Positions 24,837 through 38,365 of a DNA stretch of 64,000 nt are shown piece by piece. The translations under genes and the position numbers were made by a program. Source of the stretch: Todiramphus chloris collaris (lineage: Eukaryota; Chordata; Aves; Coraciiformes; Alcedinidae); contig JANVCC010000040.1 in the NCBI GenBank assembly GCA_025345505.1, positions 9,764,023 through 9,828,022 on the forward strand, given 5' to 3'. The notes beneath the pieces are model-generated. The model saw only the letters and a list, made by a program, of their open reading frames with translations. It had not been told where the DNA came from and did no database searches. Positions within the stretch are counted from its first letter, which is position 1; each line of letters begins with the position of its first letter.

Positions 24837-26019
24837 CCATTTTGGTTTGATTTACTTGTAAAGAGTTACTCGAATGTATTCAACCATATAAAATGCTTTG
24901 TAGAAGCCATCAAAGTGAGGAGAGGGGGGAAAAACCAATGCGATAATTTGGACTGTGATGCATTTTATTTTATGTGATGTCAACACTTCAAAGCCTATTG
25001 GAGCTGTGCTCGGGAGAACTGAAACATTTTACGGGGTGCTTGGTGTCTGCGCTACAAACCATCTCCAACTACAGATTCTCTTGCACAACGTTCACATGCT
25101 GCTGCCAACGTTCCTTTCTTCTTCTCTAGCTGCTTTCTGTGTCTCCTCTGGCAGTTTCCTAGAGACCTCAAAAATAAATTTAAAAAACCCCAACCAAATA
25201 ATAAAAAAAAAAAGCCAACAAGAATTTTCTTCCAGCTTGGAAGCATGAAGACCTAGACCTAGTGTCCTAGAAGGTGTGCCAGGTCTCCTGGTGCAGGGAA
25301 CTCCAGCCTCAGTAGGCTCTGTCACATGGAGCTTTTTACAAAAGGCCAAACCTGAAGATATTTCAGGAAGAGGTGAGATCTTTGTGTCATGTTGGATGTC
25401 CTTACTCACACGCAGTGATATTTCAGCAGGCATTGATAGAGCTGGCAGGCATTGTGGTGGTAGAAACACAAAGTCCCCAGCACATCAGCCATATCGCTTG
25501 CACCCTGTCGCGATTTTTGCCTCCTCCTTGACGAGGAGGAACAGCCTGTTCCATTTCGAGTGAATAAATGCACAGTCTGAGTGGTGGCATGTTAAGAAAA
25601 TAAGTGAATATGGGAATAGACCTGCGTATGAAGAGGAGAGAGAATGTGGGAGTGTCAAATGGGAGAACTGTAGGACTTTGGATATCTTGGGAAGATTGCT
25701 TTTCCCCATTTCATCTCTTCTGTGCCTCCTCAGCCTCTCTCCCTTCAGATATAACTACTCTTACTAAATGCTGCCGTCTCCATGGGGCAGGATTGGAGGT
25801 GCAAAAAACTTCTCCAAGTAAGTTTAGAATACGTTTGTATTTTAAGCTGCAAATAAATATTTTTTTTTCTAAACAAACAAGAAGAAATATACGAGTTTGA
25901 GACTTTTTTGTTTCTTCGTAGACAGAAAACAGGTGTTGCATCTCATACGCAATCTGTTCTGAAATACCTCTCACTGATCAGTTGGAAAACAAGAAAAGAA
26001 ATTTCTTAGCAGCAAGAAA

Positions 26020-26287
26020 TAGGATAGGACAATGTAAGAGGAAATGGCCTCAAGTTGCACCAGGGGAGGTTTAGGTTGGACCTGAGGAACAATTTCTTCC
26101 CTGCAAGGGTTGTCAAGGGCTGGCCCAGTCTGCCCAGGGCAGTGGTGGAGTCCCCATCCTGGAGGGGTTTCAGAGCTGTGGAGATGTGGTGCTGAGGGAC
26201 ATGGGTTAGTGGTGTCCTGGCAGTGCTGGGGGAATGTTTAGACTCAGTGATCTGAAAGGTCTCTTCCAACCAAAATGATTCTATGAA
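26020..26287 (+). repeat. CR1 LINE 3' end
   Basis: This is a 5'-truncated copy covering the CR1 3' end. It starts near 'aggataggacaatg' and contains 'gcaccaggggaggtttaggt' and 'gtggtggag' type segments. It ends with 'ctcttccaaccaaaatgatt' and ctatga. The 3' tail is of the ATTCTATGA type, the same as at 37180-37324 and unlike the copies at 42721 and 46620. The element is degenerate and carries no intact coding sequence. Confidence 0.92.
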
Positions 26288-28711
26288 TTGTCCAACCAAA
26301 AAATGAAAAACAACCGAATTACTAACGTTTTTCATAATCTATTAAAATAAGCTGTTTTCTCAGAGATTTTTGTGTTGCATAATGGTTACTATTAGTGTTT
26401 ATTCAGTTGTTGAAGAAAACTGGGCCCTTTTGCCATGAAAACTGCACCTCTATCCTCGTGTGGCTGTTGTCTTCTGGTTTGCTCTCAGAAGCTGCTAAAA
26501 TCTTTGAGCTCTACCTAATACACTGACTTTATCTGAAATTTTGATCCACAAATTTTGCACCTTATGAGTTCTAACACTGAAGTAAAAAAAAGAGATTTGC
26601 AGCTTGAGAGTAAGGACTGTGAAAGAGTCTGCTAAGCACATTCACTTACAAAAATGCTGCCGTCTACTTTGCTATGGGGCCATCAGAATAATTAGGGGTG
26701 AGTGGGTCAGGAAAATTTGACTCAACTGGGCCCAGATCTAGGTAGTTTTTAGCTCTGGAGAAGGAAAATGTCTTTCAAATACAAACACATTACAGCATTT
26801 CATATGGGTGAAGTTCCAGAGTACCAGGCATTAAGAGTCTGTACATTGATCTGTGGACAATGAAGGAAAGTATTTGAATTTGATTTGACAGTGTAATAGC
26901 TGGAATGAAACTCAGCTATATCCATAGCAGTGCCCGGCCACATACAGTAATTTAAATGCTGTGAATGAAGCCCCTTGGTGAATCCAGGGTGGCATTGCCA
27001 AGAGAAGAACCATTTTGCAAAATTCATCCTGGGATGGAAATGAGGAAACTGAGTTAGGTTTAAAACCATCTCCCATCCCCCTTAATTCAGCTTAAGCCTG
27101 AAAAGTCTCAACTGACCTTACAGTCAGGTTTGGGAAAGTTGTCGGGTTTTTTAAATTGCTTCATCCTAAAAATTGTTTTAGCCAAGCTTTGTTCAATAAT
27201 TAGTATGATGTTTTGACTCAAAATACTTCTACTTATGTTATCTTTGTTCTACATGATTATTATTAGTAGTAGCAGTGGTGGTATTCTACTAGTTAAATAT
27301 ATTTGGGTTTATTGCTACTGAAAAAGTTTTGCTGGACACACTTGTGAGACTTAAATCCAGCCAAGGGGATTGTAAAGTGTTGAACCAGAGTGAGCTCCTC
27401 AGTGGGTGCGTTTTAATGTCCTTCTGCTGGAACCAGTATGCTGTACTCTTAGCTCCAGTGAGAAAGTGCAGCTCATCTGGAGCAGGACTGATGTGTAGAA
27501 CCTTATGATTTATTCCTGTGCTGTAGCAACTCTGATGTATCGGCAATGATCACGGCTTTGCTGTGCAGTTATTTAGGATCTAAATTCAGTCTGATCTGAA
27601 GTCCACCCTGGGCCTGTCTTCACAAAATGCTACAGCCTCTCTCCAAATTATTGTTGATGTAAGGATTAGAATTTGATGTTTAATACCAAGGTGATGGAAA
27701 CACTAAAATGGCTTTCTGCTGATGTCACAGCCTGTGTGTCTTGTCAGAGCTTTCTGATTTGCTTCAGGTATTCTGTAGGTGATTTTCATTGCACTGTTCT
27801 TGTGAGTTGCAAGTGGGCTTGATGAAACCATACAGCATTCTGTCCAAGCTGTTGGTGTCCAGTGGTGAGGTGCCACTCTAGGACCCGCGTTACGTTTTAT
27901 AAACCTGCATTTGAAATGCCCTTTTTGGCATCATTCGTGAAACTGAGACTAGAGATCCCAGGAAAGGCCACTCCCTAGATGCAGGAAGTGCCAGAGATCT
28001 CATTAATCATGACACTCCCGTGGGTTTTGCCTGGTTTCTGGAGCAAAAAAATGTCAGATAAGCTTCAGTCTTCTGCAGTTCACCCATCACTAGCTCAAGT
28101 ATCCAGCGTGCAATGTACTCTAATAACATGTGTCAAGTTTTCCAGAGGTTTAAAGTTGAAACCAGGTTTTCGTCCAGCGTAAAATAATATTACAAGACTG
28201 GTTTAGGTGAATAGGACATTCTACAGCATGATATTTTGTGAGCTAGGTAAACTTTTAAAAACTTTTCTGAAAACCAGCAGTTTTAAAAAGAAAACAGGAG
28301 TCCTGGAGTAGAGGCAATATAATGTGACACGCTTTATTGCAGCAGCTGCTTGCTTTGTGTATAGCTCTATTTGAAATCTTCTTTACTGTTTTGCTTTGCC
28401 ATTCTACTTCTACATCATCGCCACTTCAGGTGGATAGATCTGTCACCTAAAGCTCTGCAGATAGCCTGGCTGCAGCCCAGGGCCCCTCTGCAGGTGAGGT
28501 GGGCTGACCACCAGCACACGGGGGCAGGCGTAGCACCATGATCTTCTGGCCTCTATTTCTCAGCAACTCACAACGTTCTGGGAAGCCTCTTGGTAGCATT
28601 TCTTGATGACTTGATGGCTGCTGTACCTCACCCATCTAGTAAGATGGCTGGTAGGTTAATGACTACTGCCTGTGCATAGCCAAACTATCCCTAAGGAGCA
28701 TGGAAGAAGCC
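26288..28711. other. Unique non-coding sequence
   Basis: No gene or repeat family was seen. The region is AT-rich, with a short imperfect trinucleotide run (att, agt and ggt units) at about 27256-27285. Open frames are under 100 codons with no recognisable content. Confidence 0.6.
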
Positions 28712-28800
28712 TAGGTACATAAGAACATGTTCTTTCTTCCTGTTTTATGTCAGACCAAAGGTCCTTTCTCTAAAGCTGGCTGTTAGGAAGTCCTGAAGAG
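28712..28800 (+). repeat. Ancient amniote CR1-like remnant
   Basis: The segment reads 'aggtacataagaacatg' and, after a diverged stretch, 'gtcagaccaaaggtcc'. This order matches the core of an old reptilian CR1-type repeat (cataagaacat ... gggtcagaccaaaggtcc). The downstream similarity fades by about 28800. It is probably older than modern birds. Confidence 0.5.
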
Positions 28801-31800
28801 GAGTGAGATAGGGTGAGTGTACACACGGCTTCCTCCTGTGCTCTTCCAGCCTCCATCTGCTGTCTCTTCCTGGACTGCACATGGTTTCTCCATATGTACT
28901 AGCCCTCCATGGGTTTTTTCTTCCATAAAGACATCCTGTGTCTGCTTGAAATGCGATCGTTTATGATCATTCTCTTCTGAAGACCTCTGAGAGGGAAGGG
29001 AGACAGCTACCCACAAATTCCTGTCATCTCACAGGAGACATGTTCACATTTGTGAATATGAGGACACTGATCCTGTAGGTCATGATATAGAGATCTCAAG
29101 ACTGATGTGTAAGGAGCATGAGCCAGTTGGAATGAAAAGAGGCTTAATAAAATTTTTGCTGTGGGATCTGTCTAGAAAGTAGCTACACTTTCAAGGAAAA
29201 TAGAAATCTATGTAAATAGTATGATGCTTGGTTATTGTCAATTATGGGATCCAAGTTCCCGTAGGTTTAGGAACTCCTGTCATGAGCCTGGTGCATTTAA
29301 GCTGCTGAGCAGGAGCGAAGTAGCACTACTGCAGTCATTCTAGAGTTGGCATCATCAGCATGGCACAAAAATCTACATTGCGATGCTTGCCTGTCTCACA
29401 GATTTCATGTGATACTCTCCTAGTCTTGCATGACTCTTAAAGACCAAGGCATCGAGCTGATAGTTTCACAATGAAGCTCGGACAGAGTTGGTGATGGCAG
29501 AGAGCAGAGGGCAGAGCGTATCATTTCTGACTTCATCTTTCTCACCCATCTTCTTAGGGCATTCCCTTCTCTCAGCTTTAGTGACAATGATTCAACCACT
29601 GCTGCTTGATTACAGTTCTGATACCCTTGCCTTGCTGCTGGCTAACGTATTTTTGCTGTTCACAGCTCTTCTTCTTTTCAATCACAGTGATTTTAGAAGT
29701 AGTGGGTTGGGATCCTTGTACCTCATGTTTCCTGTTATCGCTTTCCCTGCCCGTGGCCATACGTAGGCTTCGCAGTGGTCAAAGTGCTGGGTGGAAAGCT
29801 TGAGTGGGCAACTGCTCCAAAGCCTTCTTGCCCCAAGGGGCTTTGTCAAAGCACATCCTAATTTGGAAGATGGATCGTGCCGTGGGACTAGTATTTGTAT
29901 ATACGACGTGTTTGTGAATTTAGTTTCTTGTTAGTCATGATTTTGGCTTGTCTGCTATAATTTTTATTGGGTGGATACCAGAGCTGCTGTTGAAGGATGG
30001 TTCTGGTTCTTTGCTTTAACTATTGGGAGCAGCCATAGAATTACTTTATTATAACCATAATTTTCTCAAAGTATTTCAAGATTAACATATTTTCTATGGG
30101 CAGTCTATGATAAATGCAACCCCAAAACAACAAACAAAAGCCTGAACAGTCTGGCTATAGCTGTCACTTTGGAGTTGTGTGGGCTAAATCCTCCTGTAGT
30201 AAAAATTGGCACTGTTCCTTTTAGGTGGAAAACCAGCCGGAATGGGTGTACAAAAAGCTCCAGTTACCTGTTTGGTAGGTTTCCAATGGAAGGGCTGCAT
30301 TTGTCTGGCTCAGGAGTTACACAGTCGACTTTGTTCAAACCTGTTGAGTGTTTTACCTCGTGGTGGGAACTAGAAAACAGGGATGAAAAATAATTTCTTC
30401 ACTAGATCTGAATTATGAGCCCTCAAAAAATTTTCTGGCATGTTTATCAGTTTATTTCCCTTTGGTTTCCTGGCTTCATCAGCGTCTAAGAATGCTGGAG
30501 ATGGGGAGAGACAGAGTGGGTTTGGTAGCTGGTTTATCATGTTCTTGTAAACTGGCTTGGAGTGCTGTGAGATGCTTGCATATAATCCTCACACAGAGGA
30601 TTGGACGGGAAAGACTGGAAAAAATTCCAAATATTTTTGTACATCCAACACATCTTTGCCAATCTCTGTGCCACGAGTGTGTCGTGACATAGAAGCACTC
30701 CAGCTATTTCTGTCTGCCCTTAATATTTTGTGCTTTGTGAACCCATATTAATTAGGATATTAATTTCCATATGTAGTTTTGGAACAATGCCATGCTGCAA
30801 AGGAGCTTTTTCTCACATGCCATTATTCTGGTTTTGTTCACTTAACCCATGCTCTGATGCTGTTTATTTCTGTACCCACCAGGTAGGGCTTGGGAAATTA
30901 CAGTTTTGGCGAACGGGGGCTTTGGGAGGTTTTCTGTAGTGCTGGGTTATTTCATAAAATGTTCTAAATGCAGATTTATCATTTCTGTTTTCTGTGGAGC
31001 AAATAATTAGTGAACAGATTTTCATTTTCAGGGCTGTGGTGACATTTATCAAGAGAACGTATGCAAATGCACTCAGTGCTGGCATTTGTTCATTAAGGGA
31101 GCACTCTGGCATTTGTTATCTGTTATCTATCGTGTGTGACCAGTTTCTTAAACCATGCTGGCTTCGTTTCTTCTACCTGGCTAAGAGAAATGAGCCTCTT
31201 CAATCCTAGAATAATGCAAAGGAATCAACATATAACCACCAAGTTTATGCAGAGACATAATCAAATTTGTAAAGAAATGTCCCTAGCACTCACCAGAATC
31301 TGCAGTCTTTCCCCAAAATTGTCTGTGAACAACGCCTTGGTTTTTCCTTCAGGACACAGATTGTGGTGTGAAAATCCCTGCTCTTGTCTGTCTCCACTCT
31401 GCTGGTGTAAGGCACCAGTTACCAGCCAGACTGTTCTACATGTCAGGTTTGCTTTCCGAAGTGGCCTGTCACTTGGAGACCAGGGACGCTGTAGGGTGCA
31501 CTACACAATTTTGGGAGCTAAAGTTGCCCCGTATCTGTTATGTTCACATAAAGACCACTTTCCTTGGGTTGTCAGGGGTATCATCCTTTGTGATCAGTGG
31601 GGTCTCAGCCCGTGTCCATCCAGGTGGAGCTTGGTCATTACTCAGCAGCTACAACCAGCATTTTTGGAGAACATAAAACTTGTTGAATTTTAATCTCAGT
31701 TTGTCATGTTGGAAAAGGAATTAGTTGCCTCTTTGACTTTTAAATGATCTGAAGAGGAATGCACTCGATACAGGTGGTAGGAATTATTCTTGGAGTCCTC

Positions 31801-34800
31801 AGATATTCCAGGCACACATCTATTTTCATTCCTCATAAATGTATCCCTGGTGAGGGGGGTGGGGACATCAGTTAAGAGGAAAGCCATTTTCCACAGTAGC
31901 GAAGGATCTGAAACGAGCATTCTGCAGATTAAGCAGAACAATCTCCAGAGGTTTTGCCAAACAAATTTTTCAGATTTCTTCGGGATTCTAGTCACGGCCT
32001 GCGATCTGCAACATTTGCCAAGAATTCAGCAGAAAGAGGAAAAATACCCCAACTCTGAAGTTCTGAACAGGGAGGTGGTTTGTGGGTTTCATGGGATTGC
32101 ATCAGAAGTCTGATCTTCCCGGCAAAAGATACTCTCTTTGCAAACAATGAATCCCCTAAAACCACAAGTGCCATGAAGTCAAGCAGCATGTGGTTTGGAT
32201 ATGATCAGGCCAATTTGTCGACTGTTTCATTCAAAGAGAAGGAAATAATGAGTGGAAAAACATTGAAATAAAAAAGAAAAACCTCGGGATATTTGCAGCA
32301 GATTGATCCTCCCAAAGCAGAATATAACCTTGTTTTTACTCAATGGAACTCCCCTGGATTTGTTCTTAAACGGTACTGCTAGGTGATCAGAATAATGCAT
32401 ATTTATAATGTATGGTTATTTTTTGACTGGCACAAGGAGTGTTTTTCTAGGTAATACAGTATTTTGTGGGAATTTCAATTTTGTTTTAGAATCCAGTCTA
32501 AATATTGTGATTAATTTCTAGCAGATAGTCTCAACAGACAAATACTGTCTAGGAGGTGAAACTGCTGTTGTGCATCTAGGATGGACCATGCTTGGCTGCT
32601 GATGTTTAGATCCCATAGATAGGGCTAAGGATTTTGGAGCATCCGTCCCAATATTACCATGTCATTATAATTGGTCACAGTTTGTAAGATTATTCTTTGA
32701 GGCAAAGATCTGTTTCTTTTCTTACTATTGCTAAAAGCGCCGAACACCCTCCCTTTCTCCACAGCAGTATTAAAAGCATTCGGAAATGTATTTACCAGTT
32801 TTACTGATCAATATTTGTCTTTGTTCTTCGGGAGATAAAATATGGGGCTTTTTAAATATTGCAATCTACAGGGAAGAGCGTTGCCACACCTAGACAGTAC
32901 TTTGGGTGAGATCTTGGCTCCGTGAAGTTACGGAGATAACAGGAATATTTAGGTATACCGTAAGGGTTTTGTGGAAGGTGCACTCCACAGGAAAATCAGA
33001 ATTTTTCAGTGGCTTTGCTAAGATGGAACCAGGAAAACAGCTTTTTATTCTCAAAATGAACTGAGCAATGCCAGTTATGTTATTCTGCATGTGAAACAAT
33101 AATGATTTCAGTGTGGAAGTACGTTTTTCCTGTCTCTGAAACTGAAATCTTGTAAGACCTTCTTGCTGAAAAGTCACACTTTTGGTAACTAAGCAAAGCT
33201 GTTGCAAAGGTGAGCATCATGCTGCAGTTTCTGCTGCTTTAACTGAGGGAATTCCTCTGTCTTGTGTTTTAATTTTTACTAGAGGTTGCCAGTTCGATTT
33301 CAAAATGTTTTAGTCTTGGTATAAGCAGCAGGCAATCTCCGCCCGCATCTTCATTACTATCTTGAAGAAATTCCACAAAACTTGTACCAACAGCTTTCAG
33401 AATCTGCAGAGAGCTTAATTAACATCAGAGGAGAAAATTGGAACAGATTTTATGCAATCATCTTTTTGTGAAGGGTTTGCTCACACTGAACTTTCTTCTT
33501 GGTGCACACTGGCTCCGCTTGGGACTTTGTGGTCCCGGCTAACAGCTCAACCTTGTGGTCTCTGGCCAAGCACATGTCCTAGCACTGCCAGTTCACTAGG
33601 AGAGACGTCATCTTTGAAAGACATAGCCTTTGTTAAAGCCATTGGTTTCAGCTCCAGGTTTGTTAAAAACAAGTAGAGACTCCATCTCTAACAAGCCAAT
33701 ACATCAAAGATAGCAGGGATATGGTCCCTGGATTTAATTTTCCCTGGAAAGAAGTAAACTAAGCTGTCAGCTCATGAGTGAAGATAGATCTACAAACTGT
33801 TCTCCTTCACTGTTTCGAAATAGCAATGGCCTGGAAAAAGAGATGGATGGCAAGAGAATAGTGAGTATCACTGACTAATACAAAATTGCACCCAAAATCT
33901 TTTTCCTCTTTAATGAAATAACTAAAGAAAACAAATATGTAATGCATTAAGTAGCAGGCTAGATGGGGGACTCTCATGCCAGAACTGGCTTGTTCCCACC
34001 GGGTTACTCCAAATGTCTGAGGCCCCCGTGTTTTGAACTCAGTGCAAACTCCCACGCAGGTTGGCTTTTGACTGACTTACTGAAGAGCAGACATGGGAAT
34101 TTGGAGCTAAAAGGTTAGAATCTGCATCAACGGGCTCAACCTTCGTGTTCTGAGGATCGGATGTGGAGAGAGAACGTGTAACCATCGGGCCTGGGTCTTG
34201 GAAACACAGGGCAGAATTTGTACCAGCTATATAAATTAACTATTGAACTCCTGTGAAAATCCAGTAAAGAAGCAGAAATGGATGCAGCCCAATTTCTCTA
34301 TACATAATGTTTGCGTTATTTAGTTCCAACTTAAACGATATCCCACCCAGTCTCTGAGCAGCCCAGAGAATATGGTGATGACTCAGTGGAGGGTAACCAG
34401 AGGTCATCAGACATCAGTTCAGTAGCAGCATGGAGATCAAGACAAGCAAAATGTGGAAAGTATAGTGGTTTCTACATGAATATGGGTGTAGGCCAAAGGT
34501 ACAGGAGAAAGTGGAAAGTTGCATTATCTTTGGTTTGCTTGAAGCATAGTTACAGTCAGGAGAATGACAACAGGAGATTCCTCAATGTGCGTTGTGGGGT
34601 TTTGTCGTGGTTTTCCTGTTGGCGAGGCTGTTGACAGAAGTGGGTGTTTGCTGTTTTTCCTTTTATCCCTTCAGGTGCAATAAAACTCCAAAATCAAATT
34701 GCTGCTCTCATCTGTGCAGTACCAAAATCTCTAACTAGGGTAAGGGCAGGGCTTACGTGGGAATGGAGGAGAATAACAAACAAACAGCCTGGCCTTGATA

Positions 34801-37179
34801 TCCCAGGCCCTGTTGGGAACACAAGTAGTTAGAAACACTGTATATGTGTCATGATCAACTGTACAATTTGGTCTGCAGCAGCAGAGACAATAACAGCTAG
34901 GAAACCTTGGGCGCTGCTGGACGTCTCTGCGAGGAGTTGCACAGCAGCCACCCACCACCGATTTGGCTGCTGTTGAGAAAAGGCAATGTGTTTTCTGAAC
35001 GTGGAAAATTTGTTTGGGAAATGCTGATCCTAATAAAATAGCCAAATATGACTATGTTATTGGTATCTTAGGTTACCTACCACATCAGGTTTCTTTTTAG
35101 GGAAAGTGTGTGTCCTCCCTGTCTCTGTGCCACAATTCATGGAGGCTGAACTTCTGCCTTGAATTCTTCTCTTTTTCCATATTTCCAACCTCTTTTTCTT
35201 TTTTTACTCATAATCCTGCCTTCCCACACCTGTTTCCAGATCCAAGCTCTATGCCAGCAGAGCCAGAAGCATCCGGTTGACTAAAATTCCAGTTATGAAC
35301 AAGCCTGAATGGAACAGACAGGATCCCTTCTTTTTTCCACAGGGTGTAAGTCACGTCTAGCAAGGAATGAAACTCCAAGCTAGAGTTTGTTCAGAAGATA
35401 AAAGGGATGGGCCTGGCCCAGTTAAACTTGAGATGGCTCAAGAAGTGTCTGAGCCACATCCCCCTAATTCATGCGGTACGGTAAGTCAGCACAGTGCATA
35501 ATACTCTTCACTCAGGCACCTGCAAGTGCTTTGTTTGGAGTCCAGTAATCCCAAATGCTGCTCTCAGATAGCTGGGTTTCATCCCTTGCCTGTTTCTCAA
35601 AGAGAAATTTGGATTGGCTCACTCTGTAATTTAAACCATTTGCCCATTACAACTGCTTTTATAGGCAGAAGTCTCTGATTTCACAAGGCTTTTTAAATCA
35701 CAGTTACCTGGGGAAGTACGTGTGCAGCAAGCACGTGGTCCATTGTGTCCATAGGTGCATCCATGGGTCAAATGATTGCCTTGGTTCTTCCCGTGTCAGA
35801 TGTCTCATTTGTACTCTTCCCATACATACTGTTCTGACTTACTTTTTGCTCCTAATTTCTTTTCAGAAACCAAGTAGAGGAGCCCAGGACATCAAAGATC
35901 TTAACTAAACCCAAATTATTAGCTAGAAATTATATTTTTGGAGTCAAAAGAACTGCATGAGGGTTACTGTACAGCTGGTAAATGTTGGGCTGGGTGCGGA
36001 GCTCATGTGGGTAGATGGTAGAATAGCAACAGGCTTCATATCTTTTCCTCTTGCTAGCTGTTTGTGAGCTGCTGCCTTAGGACAAGACTTTGTCATTTTT
36101 CATTAAGCACTTTTTTTTCCTTATCTGTTCTATTCTGATTCCCACAGTCAAGAAATAATTTTTCTAAGTGTGTTTTTTTTTTCTTGTAGTAAGACCCAGG
36201 ACTTCCAAGGTGTTGTACATACCCTTACAGTGAATATCTCTTAATCCAAATAGACAAGACAATTCTCTTTATTCCATTTACATAATGTTTAGGCACCACG
36301 AGAGCAAGGCTTGTTGAAAGGAAGCAGTAAGAGCCAGAAACAAACCCCGGTGTTGTGCCTTCCAAGCCAGCTCCTCACTCACACCCCTGGCTCCCAGAGC
36401 ACGTTTTGTTTGTATCCCTTTCCAGTTTTCAGGGCAGAGAGATAAAAAGGGTGGGATTCACCTCCCCTCACTTTAGACACCTGAAAGTTAAGAAGCTAGT
36501 CTGAACTAGTGGTTTGCTTTCTCTGTGGAGCTGCCACCTCTGGGAGACCATTCCTGTAAGAGCTACAGGACTGTGATTGTTTGACAGCTGCTCTCCAGAG
36601 AGGAGAGCATCTCTCTGCCAGCTGAGCTGGTGAGCTCGCAGTGGCCCCCAAGGACCATCCCAGACTGTGCACTGGTTGCCGTTTCAGTGGGAATAATGTT
36701 TCAGCTGGTATCTTGCCCTCACCTGTTTTCTGAGTGAAGGGAGCTTGAAATGAAAACAGGTATTTATGCTTTATCTGCACACCCACAGCTCCAGAACTTA
36801 CAGCCCAGCACTTTGCATGTACAGTAAAATTTAGGTGGGTGGGTTTGTATTATATGAGAAGAGAGCACAAATAAATAGAACTTAACCTCCACCCATAGTG
36901 ATTTTACAGTAAAGTGATGTTTGCCAGTAGATTTGGTTGAGGTCTTTTGTTGTTCTTTTTTAAATTGTGGAACCAGAGAGCCTGGTTAGTGTGAGACAGG
37001 GAGAGGGCAGGAGGTGTTTTTCAACAGAATGCAGCCAGGGAGGCTCTGGCACAAACCAGAAGTAGTTAAACCTTCCCAGAAATGGGTGCACTGTAATATG
37101 ACTTCTGATTGCAGGGCTGGCACTTTTGCAGCATGTAATCTGATTTTCTCCAACCTCAAAACAAATACGGAATCTATCT
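28801..37179. other. Unique non-coding sequence
   Basis: No recognisable gene was found in about 8.4 kb. The longest frame here (31136-31693, 185 codons) starts from a non-ATG or weak context, is overlapped by other open frames, and has no recognisable domain. Simple features are T tracts near 36172-36182 and scattered A/T-rich segments. No interspersed repeat was identified. Confidence 0.55.
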
Positions 37180-37324
37180 ATGATGTCCCCATCCCTGGAG
37201 GCTTTTCAAAGCCATGGAGATGTGGTGCTGAGGGACATGAGGTGACCTGGCATAGCTGGGGGAACAGTTGAACTGGATGATCTTGAACGTCTCTTCCAAC
37301 CAAAATGATTCAGTGATTCTATGA
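37180..37324 (+). repeat. CR1 LINE 3' end, short
   Basis: This is a strongly 5'-truncated copy. It begins near 'atgatgtccccatccctgga' and carries 'gagatgtggtgctgagggac', then 'aactggatgatctt', 'ctcttccaaccaaaatgatt' and a terminal gattctatga. It shares its tail type and body words with the copy at 26020-26287, so the two belong to one subfamily. Confidence 0.92.
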
Positions 37325-37779
37325 CTTCCAGGCTTGAACCCAGATGGCTTTTCTTTTTTTCATCTCTTTTTCTTCTAGTGTCTTAATTTTTTTTTTGTGA
37401 CAGCTAATGATAGTAAGTGTTGTGGGTTTTAATTTTCTATTTCAACCTTTGACAACCATTCAAGGAGTCTCTTATTTTAAACTCTGACTGTACTGTCTGT
37501 AATGCAGCTTCACCAATCTGCTGTCACAGGTGGGTGGACATTATTTACAATGTATTTCCTTTACCAGTACTTGAGGCCAGTTACTCAGTGATCTACTTTG
37601 TAAGAGCAAGACTCCTTAGGAACATTACATTTGAGAGTTCATAGGTGTCAGTAAGTGTCGCTCTGTTGGTGTAGCTTGACCTGAGGTTTGAAACGTTGGG
37701 TTGCAGTTGAGACTGAGATGACTGGGGCAGTACAAGCTGTAGAAATACAGAAAGACTGTGGTCCGCTAACCCCATGATC
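37325..37779. other. Spacer between two CR1 copies
   Basis: About 450 bases separate the plus-strand CR1 end at 37324 from the minus-strand CR1. They contain T-rich stretches and no recognisable element or gene. They do not look like CR1 3' tail sequence for either neighbour. Confidence 0.6.
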
Positions 37780-38365
37780 TGTCCAGAGGAGGAGACTCCA
37801 CAACCTCTCTGGGCAACGTGGGCCAAACTCTGCCACCCTCACAACAAAGCAGTCTCTCCTACTGCTTAGACGCAACCTCCTGGCTCCCAGTTTGTGCCCA
37901 TTGCCCCTTGTCCTGTTGCTGAGCAGCACTGACAAGAGGCTGGCCCCATCCTCTTGACCCCTTCACTTCAGATACTGATCAGCTTTTCTCAGATCCCATC
38001 TCAGTCTTTTCTCCAGCTGAACAGCCCCAGGGCTGTCAGCCTTTCCTGGGCAGAGATTCTTCAGTCTCCTCATCATCTTCATAGCCTCTGCTGGACTCTC
38101 TCCAGTAGTTCCTTGTCTCTCCTGAACTGGGGAGACCAGAACTGGTCCCAGTATTCCAGAGGTGGCTTCACTAGGGTGGAGTAGAGGGAGAGGAAGGAGT
38201 ACCCCTCTTGACCTACTGGTCACACACTCTTAATTCAGCCCAGGAGACCACTGGGCTTCTTGGCCACAAGAGCACATTGCTGGTTCATGGTGAATTTGTA
38301 CTCCAGGACTCTCAGGTCCTTCTCTGCAGAGCTGTTGTCCATCATGTCAGCCCCTAACCAAATAA
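37780..38365 (-). repeat. CR1 LINE, minus strand, lacking its 3' end
   Basis: Read on the minus strand, this runs from 'ggttaggggctgacatgatg' through 'aatgtgctcttgtggccaag', 'ggagagagtccagcagagg' and 'tcaagaggatggggccag' to 'gaggttgtggagtctcctcc'. These are landmark phrases of the region from late ORF2 to the 3' UTR of CR1. The copy stops before the conserved 3' tail, so it is truncated at both ends. Reverse frames at 37648-37935 and 37963-38223 are remnants of the CR1 reading frame with several breaks. Confidence 0.92.

Larger units (their letters stand above)
21801..26019. other. Unique non-coding sequence with poly-T tract
   Basis: No gene was seen. It contains an AT-rich enhancer-like piece (24575-24720) and the long T run at 24795-24832. 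Open frames are short and overlap on opposite strands. A minus-strand frame at 23374-23556 reads plausibly and follows an acceptor-like sequence, but has no matching donor. Confidence 0.6.

Noticed and set aside
31032-31140. Acceptor-like ttttcattttcag followed by a short cysteine-containing frame
   Set aside because: The frame stops soon after, has no matching donor at a sensible place and resembles no zinc finger closely.
31136-31693. 185-codon plus-strand open frame
   Set aside because: No domain or known similarity, overlapping frame open at 31368-31676, no convincing splice or promoter context.
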